Counted from the stretch's first letter, positions 16,396 through 26,086 are shown. The stretch: 64,000 bases of DNA from Putridiphycobacter sp045110285 (GCA_045110285.1 JBGCGA010000037.1:36677-100676); one strand, 5' to 3'. A program made the numbers and translations. Notes: a model not told the origin generated them from the sequence alone.

Positions 16396-17263
16396 GTTTT
16401 TTCTGTTTAAAATCCCACTGCCAATAGAAATATGGAAAAATAGGCACTACCGATTCAATAGTCGAACTAGCATCTGGCAAAAACATGTAAAAACCAATAA
16501 ATTCTGCTCGTAGCGAGTTTAAAAAGCCAAATTTATTTTTGTAAAAAGGGGCCACCCTGAATCCATACGATACTTGATACTTTCTAGGAATATTGTCAAG
16601 ATAAACGAAAGTTGTACCATAGGAAGCCGTGAAATGCCATGTTAGCCATGGCTTTGGACGGTAATCAATACTAGCAGAAATATCGGGGTTAATAGTCTTA
16701 CTAAAAAACGCGCCTTTGTAGTTTATGCTGTCTTTGTTTTCAATCAATAGATTTTCAGTATATGTTAGTCCAACTGAGAAATGAAAATGTAATTTTTTTT
16801 GATTATACCACGACATATTAACTCTGTTGTACCAGCTGTTACCGCTCTGCCTTTCAACTCTTAAATTCTCTTGGTCCGATTGGTTTTGGTTGCGCCATAA
16901 ATGCTGAAACATGGTTTCAAATGCTATTTCAGGTCTCCAATTATTTTGTTTCAATAATTTAAATCGAAAATTTAAACTCGGAACTGGTAGGTGAGGCTCT
17001 TGAAATAAACCTCCGATTATTGGAAGTAGATCTATTTCAGCTGTTATTTTGTCTGTAATTCCCCACCAAGCCCAACTTGGGAATGGCAAAGTAAAAGGAG
17101 ATTGACAATAAACAAACTCGTTTTTCTTTAAAGTGTAAGCCGTAAATCCATCTGCTGGATGTAATAAAATATCAGTTTGCAATCCACGCAAAGTATCGTT
17201 TTCAATGGCTTTTGAAACTGAGGTATTGACTAATAAGAAGCAAATTGACCAAATCTTTAACAT
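16385..17263 (-). CDS. secreted protein, probable outer-membrane beta-barrel, unknown function
   Basis: A 292-residue protein with an N-terminal signal sequence (MLKIWSICFLLVNTSVSKA). The rest is rich in aromatic residues and alternating strands such as WLTWHFTASYGTTFVYLDNI and FGFRVAPFYKN-like segments, typical of an outer-membrane barrel. No specific family is recognised. It lies between manC (40 bases upstream) and a GNAT gene that overlaps its end, so it may be co-transcribed with manC. Function cannot be assigned. Confidence 0.65.
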   Translation of the reverse strand: MLKIWSICFLLVNTSVSKAIENDTLRGLQTDILLHPADGFTAYTLKKNEFVYCQSPFTLPFPSWAWWGITDKITAEIDLLPIIGGLFQEPHLPVPSLNFRFKLLKQNNWRPEIAFETMFQHLWRNQNQSDQENLRVERQSGNSWYNRVNMSWYNQKKLHFHFSVGLTYTENLLIENKDSINYKGAFFSKTINPDISASIDYRPKPWLTWHFTASYGTTFVYLDNIPRKYQVSYGFRVAPFYKNKFGFLNSLRAEFIGFYMFLPDASSTIESVVPIFPYFYWQWDFKQKKRDK

Positions 17264-17303
17264 ACCACTTTCGATAAAGATAAATGTTTAGCACATACAA
17301 TCC

Positions 17304-18386
17304 TTAAAACTTTTCAGGACTTTTTGTTTTCATCTCTTTTAAGTAGCCCTTAATCTTTTGCTCATCTTCTTGCTTTACAATCATTAAAACGCCATCAGAT
17401 TCAACAACAATATGATCTTTTAACCCTTGAATTAAGGCCAGTTTATTTTCTGGTAATTTAACAATGCAATTTTCGGTTTCAAACATAAAAGCACCCGCAC
17501 CTTGCACGGCATTTCCTTCTACATCTTTATCAAGGTGAGCGTACAAACTACCCCATGTTCCTAAGTCCGACCAACCAAAGTTAGCCAAAACAACATACAC
17601 ATTTTTGGCATTCTCTAAAATGGCAAAATCAATTGAAATGTCTTCGCAAGCTTCAAAGGCTGTATTAATAAATGCTTGCTCATTTGGCGTATTATAGTCG
17701 GCTCCTTTTGTGCAAAACAAACTATTTAGTTCAGGCTTAAATTTCTCAAACGCTTTTATTATCGTGGAGGCCTTCCAAATAAAAATGCCAGAATTCCAAT
17801 AGTAGTCGCCGCTTTTCACAAAAATTTCTGCCAGTTCTCTATTGGGTTTTTCTGTAAACTGTTTTACTTTTTTGATGTCTCCCATCATCAAATCACTATC
17901 ATTGTCGAATTGAATGTAACCGTATCCTGTGTCAGGGCGAGAAGGTTTAATACCAAGAGTCACTAAAGTATCTTCAGATTCGGACCTATCAAGTGCCTTA
18001 TTAATGATTTGAACGAATTTTTCTTCTTTCAAAATTAAGTGGTCAGATGGGGCTACAATCAGATTAGCTTCTGAGTTTAAATTGTAAATTTTATGAGCGG
18101 CGTAGGCAATGCAAGGCGCTGTATTTTTACGCATAGGTTCAGTTAGTACTTGCGCTTCATTAATGTCTAATTGCTCCAAAACTAAATTTTTGTATCTTGT
18201 ATTGGTGACAATATATATCTGGTCAGCCGGCACTACTTTTTTTAAACGACTGAATGTCATTTGAATCAAAGATTCTCCTGTTCCTAAAACATCTAAAAAT
18301 TGCTTTGGGTATGACTCTTTGCTCATGGGCCAAAATCTGCTCCCAATTCCACCCGCCATTATAATGGCGTAATTATGCTTGTTCAT
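17304..18386 (-). CDS. manC: mannose-1-phosphate guanylyltransferase
   Basis: A 360-residue nucleotidyltransferase making GDP-mannose from GTP and mannose-1-phosphate. The signature IMAGGIGSRFWPMSKESYPKQFLDV is at residues 9-33; other motifs are FTEKPN, YYWNSGIFIWKAS and NFGWSDLGTWGSL. There is no C-terminal phosphomannose isomerase domain, so it is the short, monofunctional form usual in Bacteroidota. Its product feeds gmd and fcl at 7606-9632. The start lies 14 bases inside the end of the SprT-like gene. Confidence 0.96.
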   Translation of the reverse strand: MNKHNYAIIMAGGIGSRFWPMSKESYPKQFLDVLGTGESLIQMTFSRLKKVVPADQIYIVTNTRYKNLVLEQLDINEAQVLTEPMRKNTAPCIAYAAHKIYNLNSEANLIVAPSDHLILKEEKFVQIINKALDRSESEDTLVTLGIKPSRPDTGYGYIQFDNDSDLMMGDIKKVKQFTEKPNRELAEIFVKSGDYYWNSGIFIWKASTIIKAFEKFKPELNSLFCTKGADYNTPNEQAFINTAFEACEDISIDFAILENAKNVYVVLANFGWSDLGTWGSLYAHLDKDVEGNAVQGAGAFMFETENCIVKLPENKLALIQGLKDHIVVESDGVLMIVKQEDEQKIKGYLKEMKTKSPEKF

Positions 18387-18999
18387 TTAATTGTTCTTGT
18401 ATTTCTGCAACACCTAAAACTCGGTATTGTCTGTTATTGGTAATATTCCTGCAAAGATAGTACTTTCTTAATTTCTTACCTTTTTCAAATTTTAGATTAT
18501 TTAGTATGAATTTGTCGCCCAATTTTAAATGCTCGACTCTCAAATGTTGTTCTTTATCATAACGTTTTAAAACGCGATAAAGTGCATCATCTGTACACGA
18601 AGAAGCCTTAGCTTTTTTTAAATAATTGTTTAAAGCCAATGTTACATCTGTTGGTAAGATTTTTAACTGTAAAATAGGTTGAAATAATTCAGCAAAACTT
18701 TTTTGCCATTCAATACCATGAGGTTTGATTCTTTTTCCGAAATCTTCAAACGCTTTTAAATGTGCAAATTCATGTACAGTTGTGACCAAAAATGCGTATT
18801 CATTTAAGTCGCCATTGACTGATATTCGGTGACCTTTTCCATCATGTGGCATTCTATAGTCTCCCAATTTGGTTTTGCGTTTAGCAGAAATTTTAAAGTG
18901 GGTTTTACAACTAATAATTAAGCCAGCTATATAGTTTTCGGTGCCAGTTGGCAAAAACTTTTCCAAGGTAGAAATGTATTTTTCTTTTTGGCTAATCAT
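18373..18999 (-). CDS. SprT-like zinc metalloprotease-fold protein
   Basis: A 208-residue protein with an SprT-like domain. The zinc-binding HExxH is present in VTTVHEFAHLKAFEDFG, with a further histidine in KPHGIEWQKSF. The C-terminal part has the basic strand-rich segment that in relatives is a zinc-ribbon-like or beta domain; the cysteines seen are C192 region CRNIT only, so a complete zinc ribbon is not evident. Function in bacteria is not well established; eukaryotic relatives (Spartan) cut DNA-protein crosslinks. It is first in a minus-strand group with manC, with a candidate -7 box TATATTTG at 19013-19006. Confidence 0.88.
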   Translation of the reverse strand: MISQKEKYISTLEKFLPTGTENYIAGLIISCKTHFKISAKRKTKLGDYRMPHDGKGHRISVNGDLNEYAFLVTTVHEFAHLKAFEDFGKRIKPHGIEWQKSFAELFQPILQLKILPTDVTLALNNYLKKAKASSCTDDALYRVLKRYDKEQHLRVEHLKLGDKFILNNLKFEKGKKLRKYYLCRNITNNRQYRVLGVAEIQEQLNEQA

Positions 19000-19097
19000 T
19001 CTTCACAAATATATGGTATTTGCTACATGGTGTAAATAAAATGAAGTGAATTAGTCATAAAAAAGAATGTAATCAACCCATCTTCCTCAAATTCTCA

Positions 19098-19105
19098 TAA
19101 ATTTG
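19098..19105 (+). promoter_or_regulatory. candidate -7 box upstream of dnaG
   Basis: TAAATTTG matches TAnnTTTG and ends 21 bases before the dnaG ATG. No TTG is found 17-23 bases further upstream. It lies in the divergent region shared with the SprT-like gene. Confidence 0.45.
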
Positions 19106-19126
19106 TTAGTGCATTAAAATACGCTA

Positions 19127-21157
19127 ATGATTCCAAAGTCAACCATTGATGAAATTTTCCAAACTGCTCGTGTTGAGGAGGTGATTGGTGATTTTGTGCA
19201 AATGAAAAAGGCAGGATCTAATTTTAAAGCAAAATCGCCATTTACCGACGAAAAGACACCTTCTTTCATGATTTCGCCCGCTAAGCAAATCTGGAAATGT
19301 TTTAGTACGAGTAAAGGCGGAAATGTGGTGTCATTCTTAATGGAACATGAGCATTTTACTTATGTCGAGGCCTTAAAATGGTTGGCGAATAAGTATGGAA
19401 TTGAAATAAAAGAGGATCGAGAAAGAACCCCAGAAGAAATTGCACAAATTTCTGAAAGAGAAAATCTATCCATTATCAATGAATTTGCTGCAAAACATTT
19501 TTCAGATAATTTATATAACAATGAAACTGGTCGGGCAATAGGATTGTCCTATTTTACAAATCGTGGATTTCGAGAAGATATCATCAAGAAATTCAATTTG
19601 GGTTACTGCCTCGAAACAAGTAATGCATTAACCGATTCAGCCCTTAAGAAAGGTTATAAATTGGAGTTTCTTCAAAAGTCGGGTCTCACAAAAACTAAAG
19701 ACGGCAGAAACTTTGATTTTTTTAGAGGTAGGGTCATGTTTCCAATTCATTCGGTAGCTGGAAAAGTGCTTGGCTTTGGAGGAAGAACATTAAAAGCAGA
19801 CAAAAAGATTGCTAAATATTTTAATTCGCCAGAGAGCGAATTGTATAATAAAAGTAAAATCCTCTACGGCCTCTATTTTGCCAAAAATAGAATTATTAAA
19901 AATGATAATTGTTATCTGGTTGAAGGGTATACTGATGTGATTTCAATGCACCAGTCAGGTGTAGAGAATGTTGTAGCCTCTTCAGGTACTTCGTTAACTG
20001 TTGGTCAAATAAACTTAATTAAGCGATATTCTGATAACATTACTATTTTGTATGATGGCGACAATGCAGGAATAAAGGCTAGCTTTAGAGGGATTGATAT
20101 GATTTTGGAGCAGGGAATGAACGTAAAAGTTGTTTTGTTTCCTGACGGAGAAGACCCTGATTCCTATGCTAAGAACAATTCGGATGAAGTTTTAAAGCAT
20201 TATATTGAAAAAAACGCCAAGGATTTTATTGTTTTCAAGTCTGACATGTTAAGTGCTGAAGCTAAAGGCGACCCGCTGAAAAAGGCACAGTTAATCCGTG
20301 ATATTGTTTCTTCAATTGCTTTAATACCTGATAGGATTAAACAGCAAGTCTACACACGTGAATGTGCCAATATATTTGATATTGATGAAAGTATTTTAGT
20401 TGATGAATTGGTAAAATTGGTGCGAAAAAAGCAGCAAGACGACCAAAAGCGAGCTAGTTTTAAAAAACCGCAAGCCAGTTTAGGGAGCAGTTTAGGTAGT
20501 GATGAACCACCACCTGAAGCTCTGATCCCGCCAGAATATCGAACTGGAGAACCTACAGCACCAGTTATTGCAAAACCATTTTTTGATAATTTGTATTATC
20601 AGGAAAGGGATATTATCAGGCTTTTGTTGAACTATGGCACATTTTCGGTAAAAACTAAACATATTGAGTACGACGAAGCAGAAAACGAAAAAGTAGTAGA
20701 TACTGAAGTTAGTGTGATTGAATTAGTAGTTCATGAGTTGGAAAAAGACGAGCTATTGATTGAACACAAAGAACTAAAGCCCATTTATGATTTGTATAAA
20801 GAAGGGTTGGTGGACAATAAGTTTCTAGAAGCTAAAGATTTTACTCAGCATCACGACATTGAAATTTCTAAACGGGCAGTTGATATTTTAACTGAAAAAA
20901 ATGAATTGAGCCCAGAATGGGCTACCCAAAAGGTGAAAATAAAACGAGAAATTGATTTATTGGATAGAGCTGTAATGGAAGCGATTTATTCTTTTAAATC
21001 AGCAAAAGTTGTATTCGAAATCAATAACATTCAAACTGAAATGAAATCAATTGATTCTCTAGATATTAATACATTTGCTCAGCTGATTGCAAGGCAAACA
21101 CAATTGGATAAAGTTAAAATGGCCCTATCCGAAAAATTGGGGAGAAGAATAATATAA
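19127..21157 (+). CDS. dnaG: DNA primase with degenerate zinc-binding domain
   Basis: A 676-residue DnaG primase that makes RNA primers at the replication fork. The N-terminal CHC2-type domain keeps the fold motif PFTDEKTPSFMISPAKQIWK, but three of the four zinc ligands are replaced: Ser37, Thr40 and Thr61 stand where C, H and C are expected, leaving only Cys58. The catalytic core is intact: FFRGRVMFPIHS, the TOPRIM glutamate in YLVEGYTDVISMHQSG, and ILYDGDNAGIKASFRG with the metal-binding Asp pair. The C-terminal helicase-binding region follows a low-complexity linker near residues 440-490. I recall similar ligand loss in other Flavobacteriia primases. Confidence 0.96.
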   Translation: MIPKSTIDEIFQTARVEEVIGDFVQMKKAGSNFKAKSPFTDEKTPSFMISPAKQIWKCFSTSKGGNVVSFLMEHEHFTYVEALKWLANKYGIEIKEDRERTPEEIAQISERENLSIINEFAAKHFSDNLYNNETGRAIGLSYFTNRGFREDIIKKFNLGYCLETSNALTDSALKKGYKLEFLQKSGLTKTKDGRNFDFFRGRVMFPIHSVAGKVLGFGGRTLKADKKIAKYFNSPESELYNKSKILYGLYFAKNRIIKNDNCYLVEGYTDVISMHQSGVENVVASSGTSLTVGQINLIKRYSDNITILYDGDNAGIKASFRGIDMILEQGMNVKVVLFPDGEDPDSYAKNNSDEVLKHYIEKNAKDFIVFKSDMLSAEAKGDPLKKAQLIRDIVSSIALIPDRIKQQVYTRECANIFDIDESILVDELVKLVRKKQQDDQKRASFKKPQASLGSSLGSDEPPPEALIPPEYRTGEPTAPVIAKPFFDNLYYQERDIIRLLLNYGTFSVKTKHIEYDEAENEKVVDTEVSVIELVVHELEKDELLIEHKELKPIYDLYKEGLVDNKFLEAKDFTQHHDIEISKRAVDILTEKNELSPEWATQKVKIKREIDLLDRAVMEAIYSFKSAKVVFEINNIQTEMKSIDSLDINTFAQLIARQTQLDKVKMALSEKLGRRII

Positions 21158-21160
21158 ATT

Positions 21161-22321
21161 ATGGATTTTTGGAATGACTTTTTAAATTTTGCACTTATTG
21201 ATACCCGTTTGTATAGCGGAGAAGGTGCTGAAAAAATTGTTACGAAAGGCTTTATTTTTTCTCCAATTAATATCATTGTTTTTGCTGCTATTTTTTTAAT
21301 TGCCAAGGTGCTAATTAAATACACTAAACGTTATTTTAAATTTTTAGATTTAGATAGTAAGCATTTAACCATTGAAGGACGTGAGTTTGCACTCTGGAAA
21401 CTCATCAAACAGGTTATTTACTTTTTTGCGATTTATGCCGCATTTCAAAGTTTAAATATTAACAATAATAGTATTGACTTTGCAAATGTGCTTACTTTTG
21501 AGTTGGTTAGAATTGGTACTTTTCATTTAGCTATTTATCATATTTTCCTGATTGCTCTTGTTCTGTTTATTGCCAGAATACTAATCAATTTTATTAAACT
21601 TTATTTATTAAAAAGAGTAAGTAAACGTGCACATATTGACCAAGGCACTGAATTCGTAATCATTCAATTGGCTAAATATATTATTTATACAGTTGCCATT
21701 ATAGTGCTTCTTCAAAGTTTTGGTTTGAGTATGAGTTTGTTACTTGGAGGTTCTGCTGCGTTTTTGGTTGCAGTAGGATTGGGAATGCAAGATATTTTCA
21801 AAGACTTCCTGTCAGGGTTATTATTACTTTTTGAAGGGTCGAATAAAGTAGGCGATATTGTTGAGATTAAAAATCATAATGGAGAAGCTAATTTTATTGC
21901 CCGAATTAAACAAATCAACCTACGGACAACCAAAGTTGAAACAAGAGATAGTAAAACACTCATAGTACCTAACTCCACTTTGACGCATCAAAGTGTTAAT
22001 AACTGGAGTTTTAATACGTCAATAATAAGATTTCAGATTCCGCTTGTGATTCACTACAATGCAGATATTGATTTAGCGAAAGAACTCTTGGTTCAATGTG
22101 CTTTAGCGCATCCAAGAGTTAAAAATACACAGCCACCTTTTGTCAGACTAATGAATTTTGGAAAAAATGGTTTAGAGCTTGATTTAGTATTTTGGGCAGA
22201 GCAAAATTTTTATATCGATATTTATAAATCTGAAATCAGATTTGCTATTGAACGAGAATTCAGGAAGCATAATATCGCCTTCCCTTATCCGCAAACAGAT
22301 GTACATATTAAAAGAGATTAA
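21161..22321 (+). CDS. mechanosensitive ion channel family protein (MscS type)
   Basis: A 386-residue membrane protein with about five N-terminal helices. The pore-lining helix and the start of the MscS beta domain are recognisable in GGSAAFLVAVGLGMQDIFKDFLSG, then LLFEGSNKVGDIVEI and the conserved LRTTKVETRDSKTLIVPNS. It would release solutes on hypo-osmotic shock. The C-terminal alpha/beta domain ends with IAFPYPQTDVHIKRD, the usual end of the family. It starts 3 bases after dnaG and is followed 5 bases later by the next gene. Confidence 0.94.
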   Translation: MDFWNDFLNFALIDTRLYSGEGAEKIVTKGFIFSPINIIVFAAIFLIAKVLIKYTKRYFKFLDLDSKHLTIEGREFALWKLIKQVIYFFAIYAAFQSLNINNNSIDFANVLTFELVRIGTFHLAIYHIFLIALVLFIARILINFIKLYLLKRVSKRAHIDQGTEFVIIQLAKYIIYTVAIIVLLQSFGLSMSLLLGGSAAFLVAVGLGMQDIFKDFLSGLLLLFEGSNKVGDIVEIKNHNGEANFIARIKQINLRTTKVETRDSKTLIVPNSTLTHQSVNNWSFNTSIIRFQIPLVIHYNADIDLAKELLVQCALAHPRVKNTQPPFVRLMNFGKNGLELDLVFWAEQNFYIDIYKSEIRFAIEREFRKHNIAFPYPQTDVHIKRD

Positions 22322-22326
22322 ATATT

Positions 22327-23889
22327 ATGGTTAGAAATGTATTCATTTTTTTAGCAATTGCAATAGCTGCCGGAATTACATTACTAGGTCAATTGGTAAG
22401 TTTTAATTATTACTATTGGTTTATTTTATTTGGACCGCTCATTTTAGTTGGGTTTTATGATATAATTCAAACAAAACATGCCATTTTGAAGAACTTTCCT
22501 GTAATTGGGCATCTCAGATATATTTTAGAGTCCATTTCACCAGAAATTCAGCAGTATTTTGTAGAGCGAAGAACGGATGGATCGCCAATTGATAAAAATA
22601 GAAGAGCAATAATCTATCAACGAGCAAAAAACTTGGGGGCAACTCACCCTTTCGGAACTGAAAACAATATTACCGGAGAAGGATACGAATTTATTGTACA
22701 ATCTCTGTACCCAGCTCCAGTGCCACATGACGAGCCGAGAATTCAAATTGGCGGAAGTGAATGTTCACAGCCTTACAGCTGTTCCCTGTATAATATTTCT
22801 GCCATGAGTTATGGGTCGCTCAGTAAAAATGCGGTAATGGCTATGAACAATGGGGCAAAAAAAGGAAATTTTTATCATAATACTGGCGAGGGAGGTGTTT
22901 CACCTTTTCATTTGCAAGGTGGGGACTTATGTTGGCAGATAGGAACTGGCTATTTTGGTTGCAGAAATGAAGATGGCACTTTTTCGGAAGAAAATTTTAT
23001 TGTGAGTGCCACAAAACCAGAGGTAAAATTAATTGAAGTTAAACTATCACAGGGAGCAAAACCAGGTCACGGCGGGGTATTGCCAGGGATAAAAAACACC
23101 CCAGAAATAGCAAAAATTAGGGGTATTAAACCTCATACAACTGTATTGTCTCCTCCAGGGCATAGTGCTTTTAATTCTCCAGAAGGACTACTGAAATTTG
23201 TTCAGCGGTTGAGAGAAATTTCAGGTGGAAAACCAACAGGATTTAAATTATGTGTTGGAAACCCAGAAGAATTTGAAATGATTTGTAAAGCCATGACCGC
23301 TACAAATATTTACCCCGACTTTATTTCTGTAGATGGTGCAGAAGGAGGAACAGGTGCGGCACCACTAGAGTTTGCTAATCACGTCGGTTTGCCACTAGAT
23401 GTAGGATTAGTTTTAGTAGATGAATTATTGAAGAAATATAATATTCGTGAGAAGATAAAAATTAATGCTGCTGGAAAAATATTTACAGGGTTTGGTATGA
23501 TAAAAGCATTGGCGCTTGGCGCAGATTTTTGCAGTTCGGCCAGAGCTATGATGCTTAGCGTTGGTTGTATTCATGCACAAGTTTGTAACACAAATACATG
23601 TCCAACAGGGGTAGCCACCCAAAACCCAAAATTAATGAAAGGTTTAAATGTACCTGATAAGTCAGAAAGAGTATATAATTTCCATAAAAATACAATTCAT
23701 GCGTTTATTGAGCTCATGTGTGCAACTGGCGCAAAAGTGCCCAGTGAAATTAAACGGGCGAGTGTAATGAGAATGGCTGAAGACGGTGATGTGCACAATA
23801 TGGATGAAATTGTTAACCATTGGAATATCAAGAAAAAAGTAGTTGATGGTGTGCCAGTGACTGCAAATTTAGGGAACGGAAATTTTTAA
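22327..23889 (+). CDS. FMN-binding glutamate synthase family protein
   Basis: A 520-residue protein corresponding to the FMN/Fe-S central part of the glutamate synthase large subunit, without the glutaminase domain. Two N-terminal membrane helices (about residues 5-22 and 25-43) precede the barrel. Markers are SAMSYGSLSKNAVMAMNNGA, KPGHGGVLPG, SVDGAEGGTGAAPLEF and the cysteine cluster CNTNTCPTGVATQNP for a 3Fe-4S centre. Such stand-alone forms are widespread, but the physiological reaction is uncertain; they may use ammonia or a separate partner. It lies between mscS and rdgB in a tight plus-strand run. Confidence 0.93.
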   Translation: MVRNVFIFLAIAIAAGITLLGQLVSFNYYYWFILFGPLILVGFYDIIQTKHAILKNFPVIGHLRYILESISPEIQQYFVERRTDGSPIDKNRRAIIYQRAKNLGATHPFGTENNITGEGYEFIVQSLYPAPVPHDEPRIQIGGSECSQPYSCSLYNISAMSYGSLSKNAVMAMNNGAKKGNFYHNTGEGGVSPFHLQGGDLCWQIGTGYFGCRNEDGTFSEENFIVSATKPEVKLIEVKLSQGAKPGHGGVLPGIKNTPEIAKIRGIKPHTTVLSPPGHSAFNSPEGLLKFVQRLREISGGKPTGFKLCVGNPEEFEMICKAMTATNIYPDFISVDGAEGGTGAAPLEFANHVGLPLDVGLVLVDELLKKYNIREKIKINAAGKIFTGFGMIKALALGADFCSSARAMMLSVGCIHAQVCNTNTCPTGVATQNPKLMKGLNVPDKSERVYNFHKNTIHAFIELMCATGAKVPSEIKRASVMRMAEDGDVHNMDEIVNHWNIKKKVVDGVPVTANLGNGNF

Positions 23890-23892
23890 TGG

Positions 23893-24471
23893 ATGACAAT
23901 TGTTTTTGCAACTCAGAATCAAAATAAAGTTAAGGAAATTCAAAGATTGATGCCGGATAATATTTTGGTAAAATCATTAAAGGATATCAATTGTTTTGAT
24001 GATATTCCAGAAACAGATCATACTCTGAAGGGTAATGCAAGCCTAAAATCTAATTATGTTTTTACTCATTTTAAAACAAATTGTTTTGCAGATGACACTG
24101 GACTGGAGATTGAAGAGCTTAATGGTGAGCCAGGGGTGAAGTCAGCAAGATACGCTAGCGAGCATGAAAAAAGTGATGATAAAAACATGGCTAAGGTTTT
24201 AGCTAAGCTAGAAGGCAAAACAAATAGGAAGGCAAGATTTAGAACTGTGATTAGTTTGCAATTAAGTGGCAAAGAACATTTATTTGAAGGAATTTGCACT
24301 GGATCTATTTCCTTCGAAAAATCTGGAACTGATGGTTTTGGATACGATCCTATATTTGTACCGGAAGGCCAGAATAGAAGCTTTGCTGAAATGACTGTAG
24401 ATGAAAAAAATAAGATTTCTCACCGCGGTCGAGCCATTCAAAAATTAGTTGAATTTTTAAATTCGTTGTAA
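23893..24471 (+). CDS. rdgB: non-canonical purine NTP pyrophosphatase (XTP/dITP diphosphatase)
   Basis: A 192-residue HAM1/RdgB family enzyme that hydrolyses dITP, XTP and dXTP to the monophosphates, keeping damaged purines out of nucleic acids. Motifs: VFATQNQNKVKEIQ at the N-terminus, FADDTGLEIEELNGEPGVKSARYA in the middle, and DGFGYDPIFVPEG with EKNKISHRGRA near the C-terminus. Length is standard. The ATG at 23893 follows the previous stop by 3 bases; the gene is 3 bases from the next. Confidence 0.97.
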   Translation: MTIVFATQNQNKVKEIQRLMPDNILVKSLKDINCFDDIPETDHTLKGNASLKSNYVFTHFKTNCFADDTGLEIEELNGEPGVKSARYASEHEKSDDKNMAKVLAKLEGKTNRKARFRTVISLQLSGKEHLFEGICTGSISFEKSGTDGFGYDPIFVPEGQNRSFAEMTVDEKNKISHRGRAIQKLVEFLNSL

Positions 24472-24474
24472 AGG

Positions 24475-25248
24475 ATGAGCGAAGATAAAACAATCACATT
24501 TTTAGGAACAGGAACATCTCAAGGTGTGCCAGTAATTGGTTGTGAATGTGCTGTTTGTTTGTCGAGTAACGAAAAAGATAACCGTTTGCGAACTTCTATT
24601 ATGGTAAGCTATAATGGAAAGAATATTGTTGTAGATACTGGTCCCGATTTTCGTCAACAAATGTTACGTGAAAACGTGAAGCATTTAGAAGCCATTTTGT
24701 TTACGCATGAGCACAAAGATCACATAGCTGGAATGGATGATATTCGTGCATTTAATTTTAAAGCTAAACAGGACATGCCAGTTTACGCCACGGATCAGGT
24801 GCAAGTGGGGTTAAAGCGTGAATTTCACTATGTTTTTTCGGGATTTCAATACCCTGGAATTCCAAAAGTGGTAGTGAATACAATCAATACTGAAGCTTTT
24901 GACCTCTTTGGGAAAACTATACAGCCAGTTGAGGTAATGCATTACAAGTTACCTGTTCTTGGGTTTAGAATTGAGAATTTCACTTATATTACAGATGCAA
25001 ATTATATTTCGCCAAAAGAATTAGATAAAATTAGAGGAACGGAAATATTAGTCTTAAATGCACTGAGGCAAGAACCACATATTTCCCATTTTACCTTGCA
25101 AGAAGCTTTAGATTTAATTGATGAATTAAAGCCTAAAAAAGCCTATTTAACCCACATTAGTCATTTGCTAGGAAGCCATGATGAGGTCAGTGCAAATTTG
25201 CCTGATAATGTTGAATTGGCGCATGACGGACTAACTGTAAAATGTTAA
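24475..25248 (+). CDS. MBL fold metallo-hydrolase (PhnP-like)
   Basis: A 257-residue metallo-beta-lactamase-fold protein. The N-terminal GTGTSQGVPVIGCECAVC and RTSIMVSYNGKNIVVDTGPDF are typical of the PhnP/RNase Z-like branch. The metal-binding motif is THEHKDHIAGMDD (HxHxDH), with the downstream histidine in LTHISHLLGSHDE. Cys residues in the N-terminal GCECAVC could bind a structural zinc, as in PhnP. PhnP is a cyclic phosphodiesterase, but substrate here is not known. Packed between rdgB and the GH25 gene. Confidence 0.9.
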   Translation: MSEDKTITFLGTGTSQGVPVIGCECAVCLSSNEKDNRLRTSIMVSYNGKNIVVDTGPDFRQQMLRENVKHLEAILFTHEHKDHIAGMDDIRAFNFKAKQDMPVYATDQVQVGLKREFHYVFSGFQYPGIPKVVVNTINTEAFDLFGKTIQPVEVMHYKLPVLGFRIENFTYITDANYISPKELDKIRGTEILVLNALRQEPHISHFTLQEALDLIDELKPKKAYLTHISHLLGSHDEVSANLPDNVELAHDGLTVKC

Positions 25249-25249
25249 A

Positions 25250-25987
25250 GTGAAGCAAAATTTCTATCTCTTAATCAGTGTGTTGTTAGTTGGAATTATT
25301 GGATTCATCATTTTTCAAGAGCGAAAAAAAACCAATCTTACTTTTCCTGACTTTGGTGCGGCTTTACCAGAAAATCATCATATTCTTGGCATAGACATAT
25401 CACATCATCAAGGAGGGATTAATTGGGATTTGGCTTCAAAAATGAGAATTGGAAGCGATTCGATACAGTTTGTTTATTTGAAACTCACTGAAGGCACAGA
25501 TTTTAAAGACAAACGATCAAAACAGAATCAAAAAAAATTGAAAGAAATGAAGGTTCCGTTTGGAGTGTATCATTTCTATAACCCAAAAAAAGGCGCTACC
25601 GAACAAGCCAAATTCTTTATTGAAAATTTTAAAATTTCAGATTTAAGACCAGTTTTAGATATTGAAGTGCAAGGGAATTTAAAGTCGACGGCTTTGGTTG
25701 ATTCAGTCACGGTATTTCTCAGTACAGTCGATTCAATTTTAAGTATTAGGCCAATTATTTACACATATGAATCGTTCTACAATGACTTTTTTAGCGAATC
25801 TACATTATCCAAAGAGTGGTTTTGGATTGCAAATTATACTGGAAGCAGCAAAGCATTCAAAAGGCAAAATGTAATTGCTTGGCAGTTCACCGATAAAGGG
25901 ACGGTAGATGGCATCTTAGAAAAAGTAGATTTAAATACAGCAAAGCCCAACTTTTGGAAAGTAGTTTTAATAGGGGAAAGTATTTAG
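25250..25987 (+). CDS. glycoside hydrolase family 25 protein (lysozyme-like)
   Basis: A 245-residue protein with an N-terminal membrane anchor (about residues 4-22) and a GH25 barrel. The first catalytic region is GIDISHHQGGINWD, and the catalytic acid motif DxE is in RPVLDIEVQG. Later motifs PIIYTYESFYNDFF and VIAWQFTDKGTVDGI are typical. GH25 enzymes cut N-acetylmuramoyl linkages in peptidoglycan; anchoring suggests remodelling of the cell's own wall or periplasmic action. The start is GTG, one base after the previous stop. Confidence 0.92.
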   Translation: MKQNFYLLISVLLVGIIGFIIFQERKKTNLTFPDFGAALPENHHILGIDISHHQGGINWDLASKMRIGSDSIQFVYLKLTEGTDFKDKRSKQNQKKLKEMKVPFGVYHFYNPKKGATEQAKFFIENFKISDLRPVLDIEVQGNLKSTALVDSVTVFLSTVDSILSIRPIIYTYESFYNDFFSESTLSKEWFWIANYTGSSKAFKRQNVIAWQFTDKGTVDGILEKVDLNTAKPNFWKVVLIGESI

Positions 25988-26086
25988 TAACTAGTACTGA
26001 GTATAAAGTATCCGTTTTGCACAGTATTTAGACTTGCTATCCGTTAAAAAACTACTCAATGCTATATACTAACTACTCAATACTAT
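25988..26086. other. intergenic spacer with repeated TACTCAAT-type words
   Basis: The 99-base gap between two convergent genes contains several related words: ACTGAGTATAAAGTAT near 25995, and ACTACTCAATGC then ACTACTCAATAC near 26050-26082. The two TACTCAAT units are direct repeats about 23 bases apart, and the first word is roughly their inverse. A weak bidirectional transcription end or remnant of a dispersed repeat is possible; no clear terminator is seen. Confidence 0.35.
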
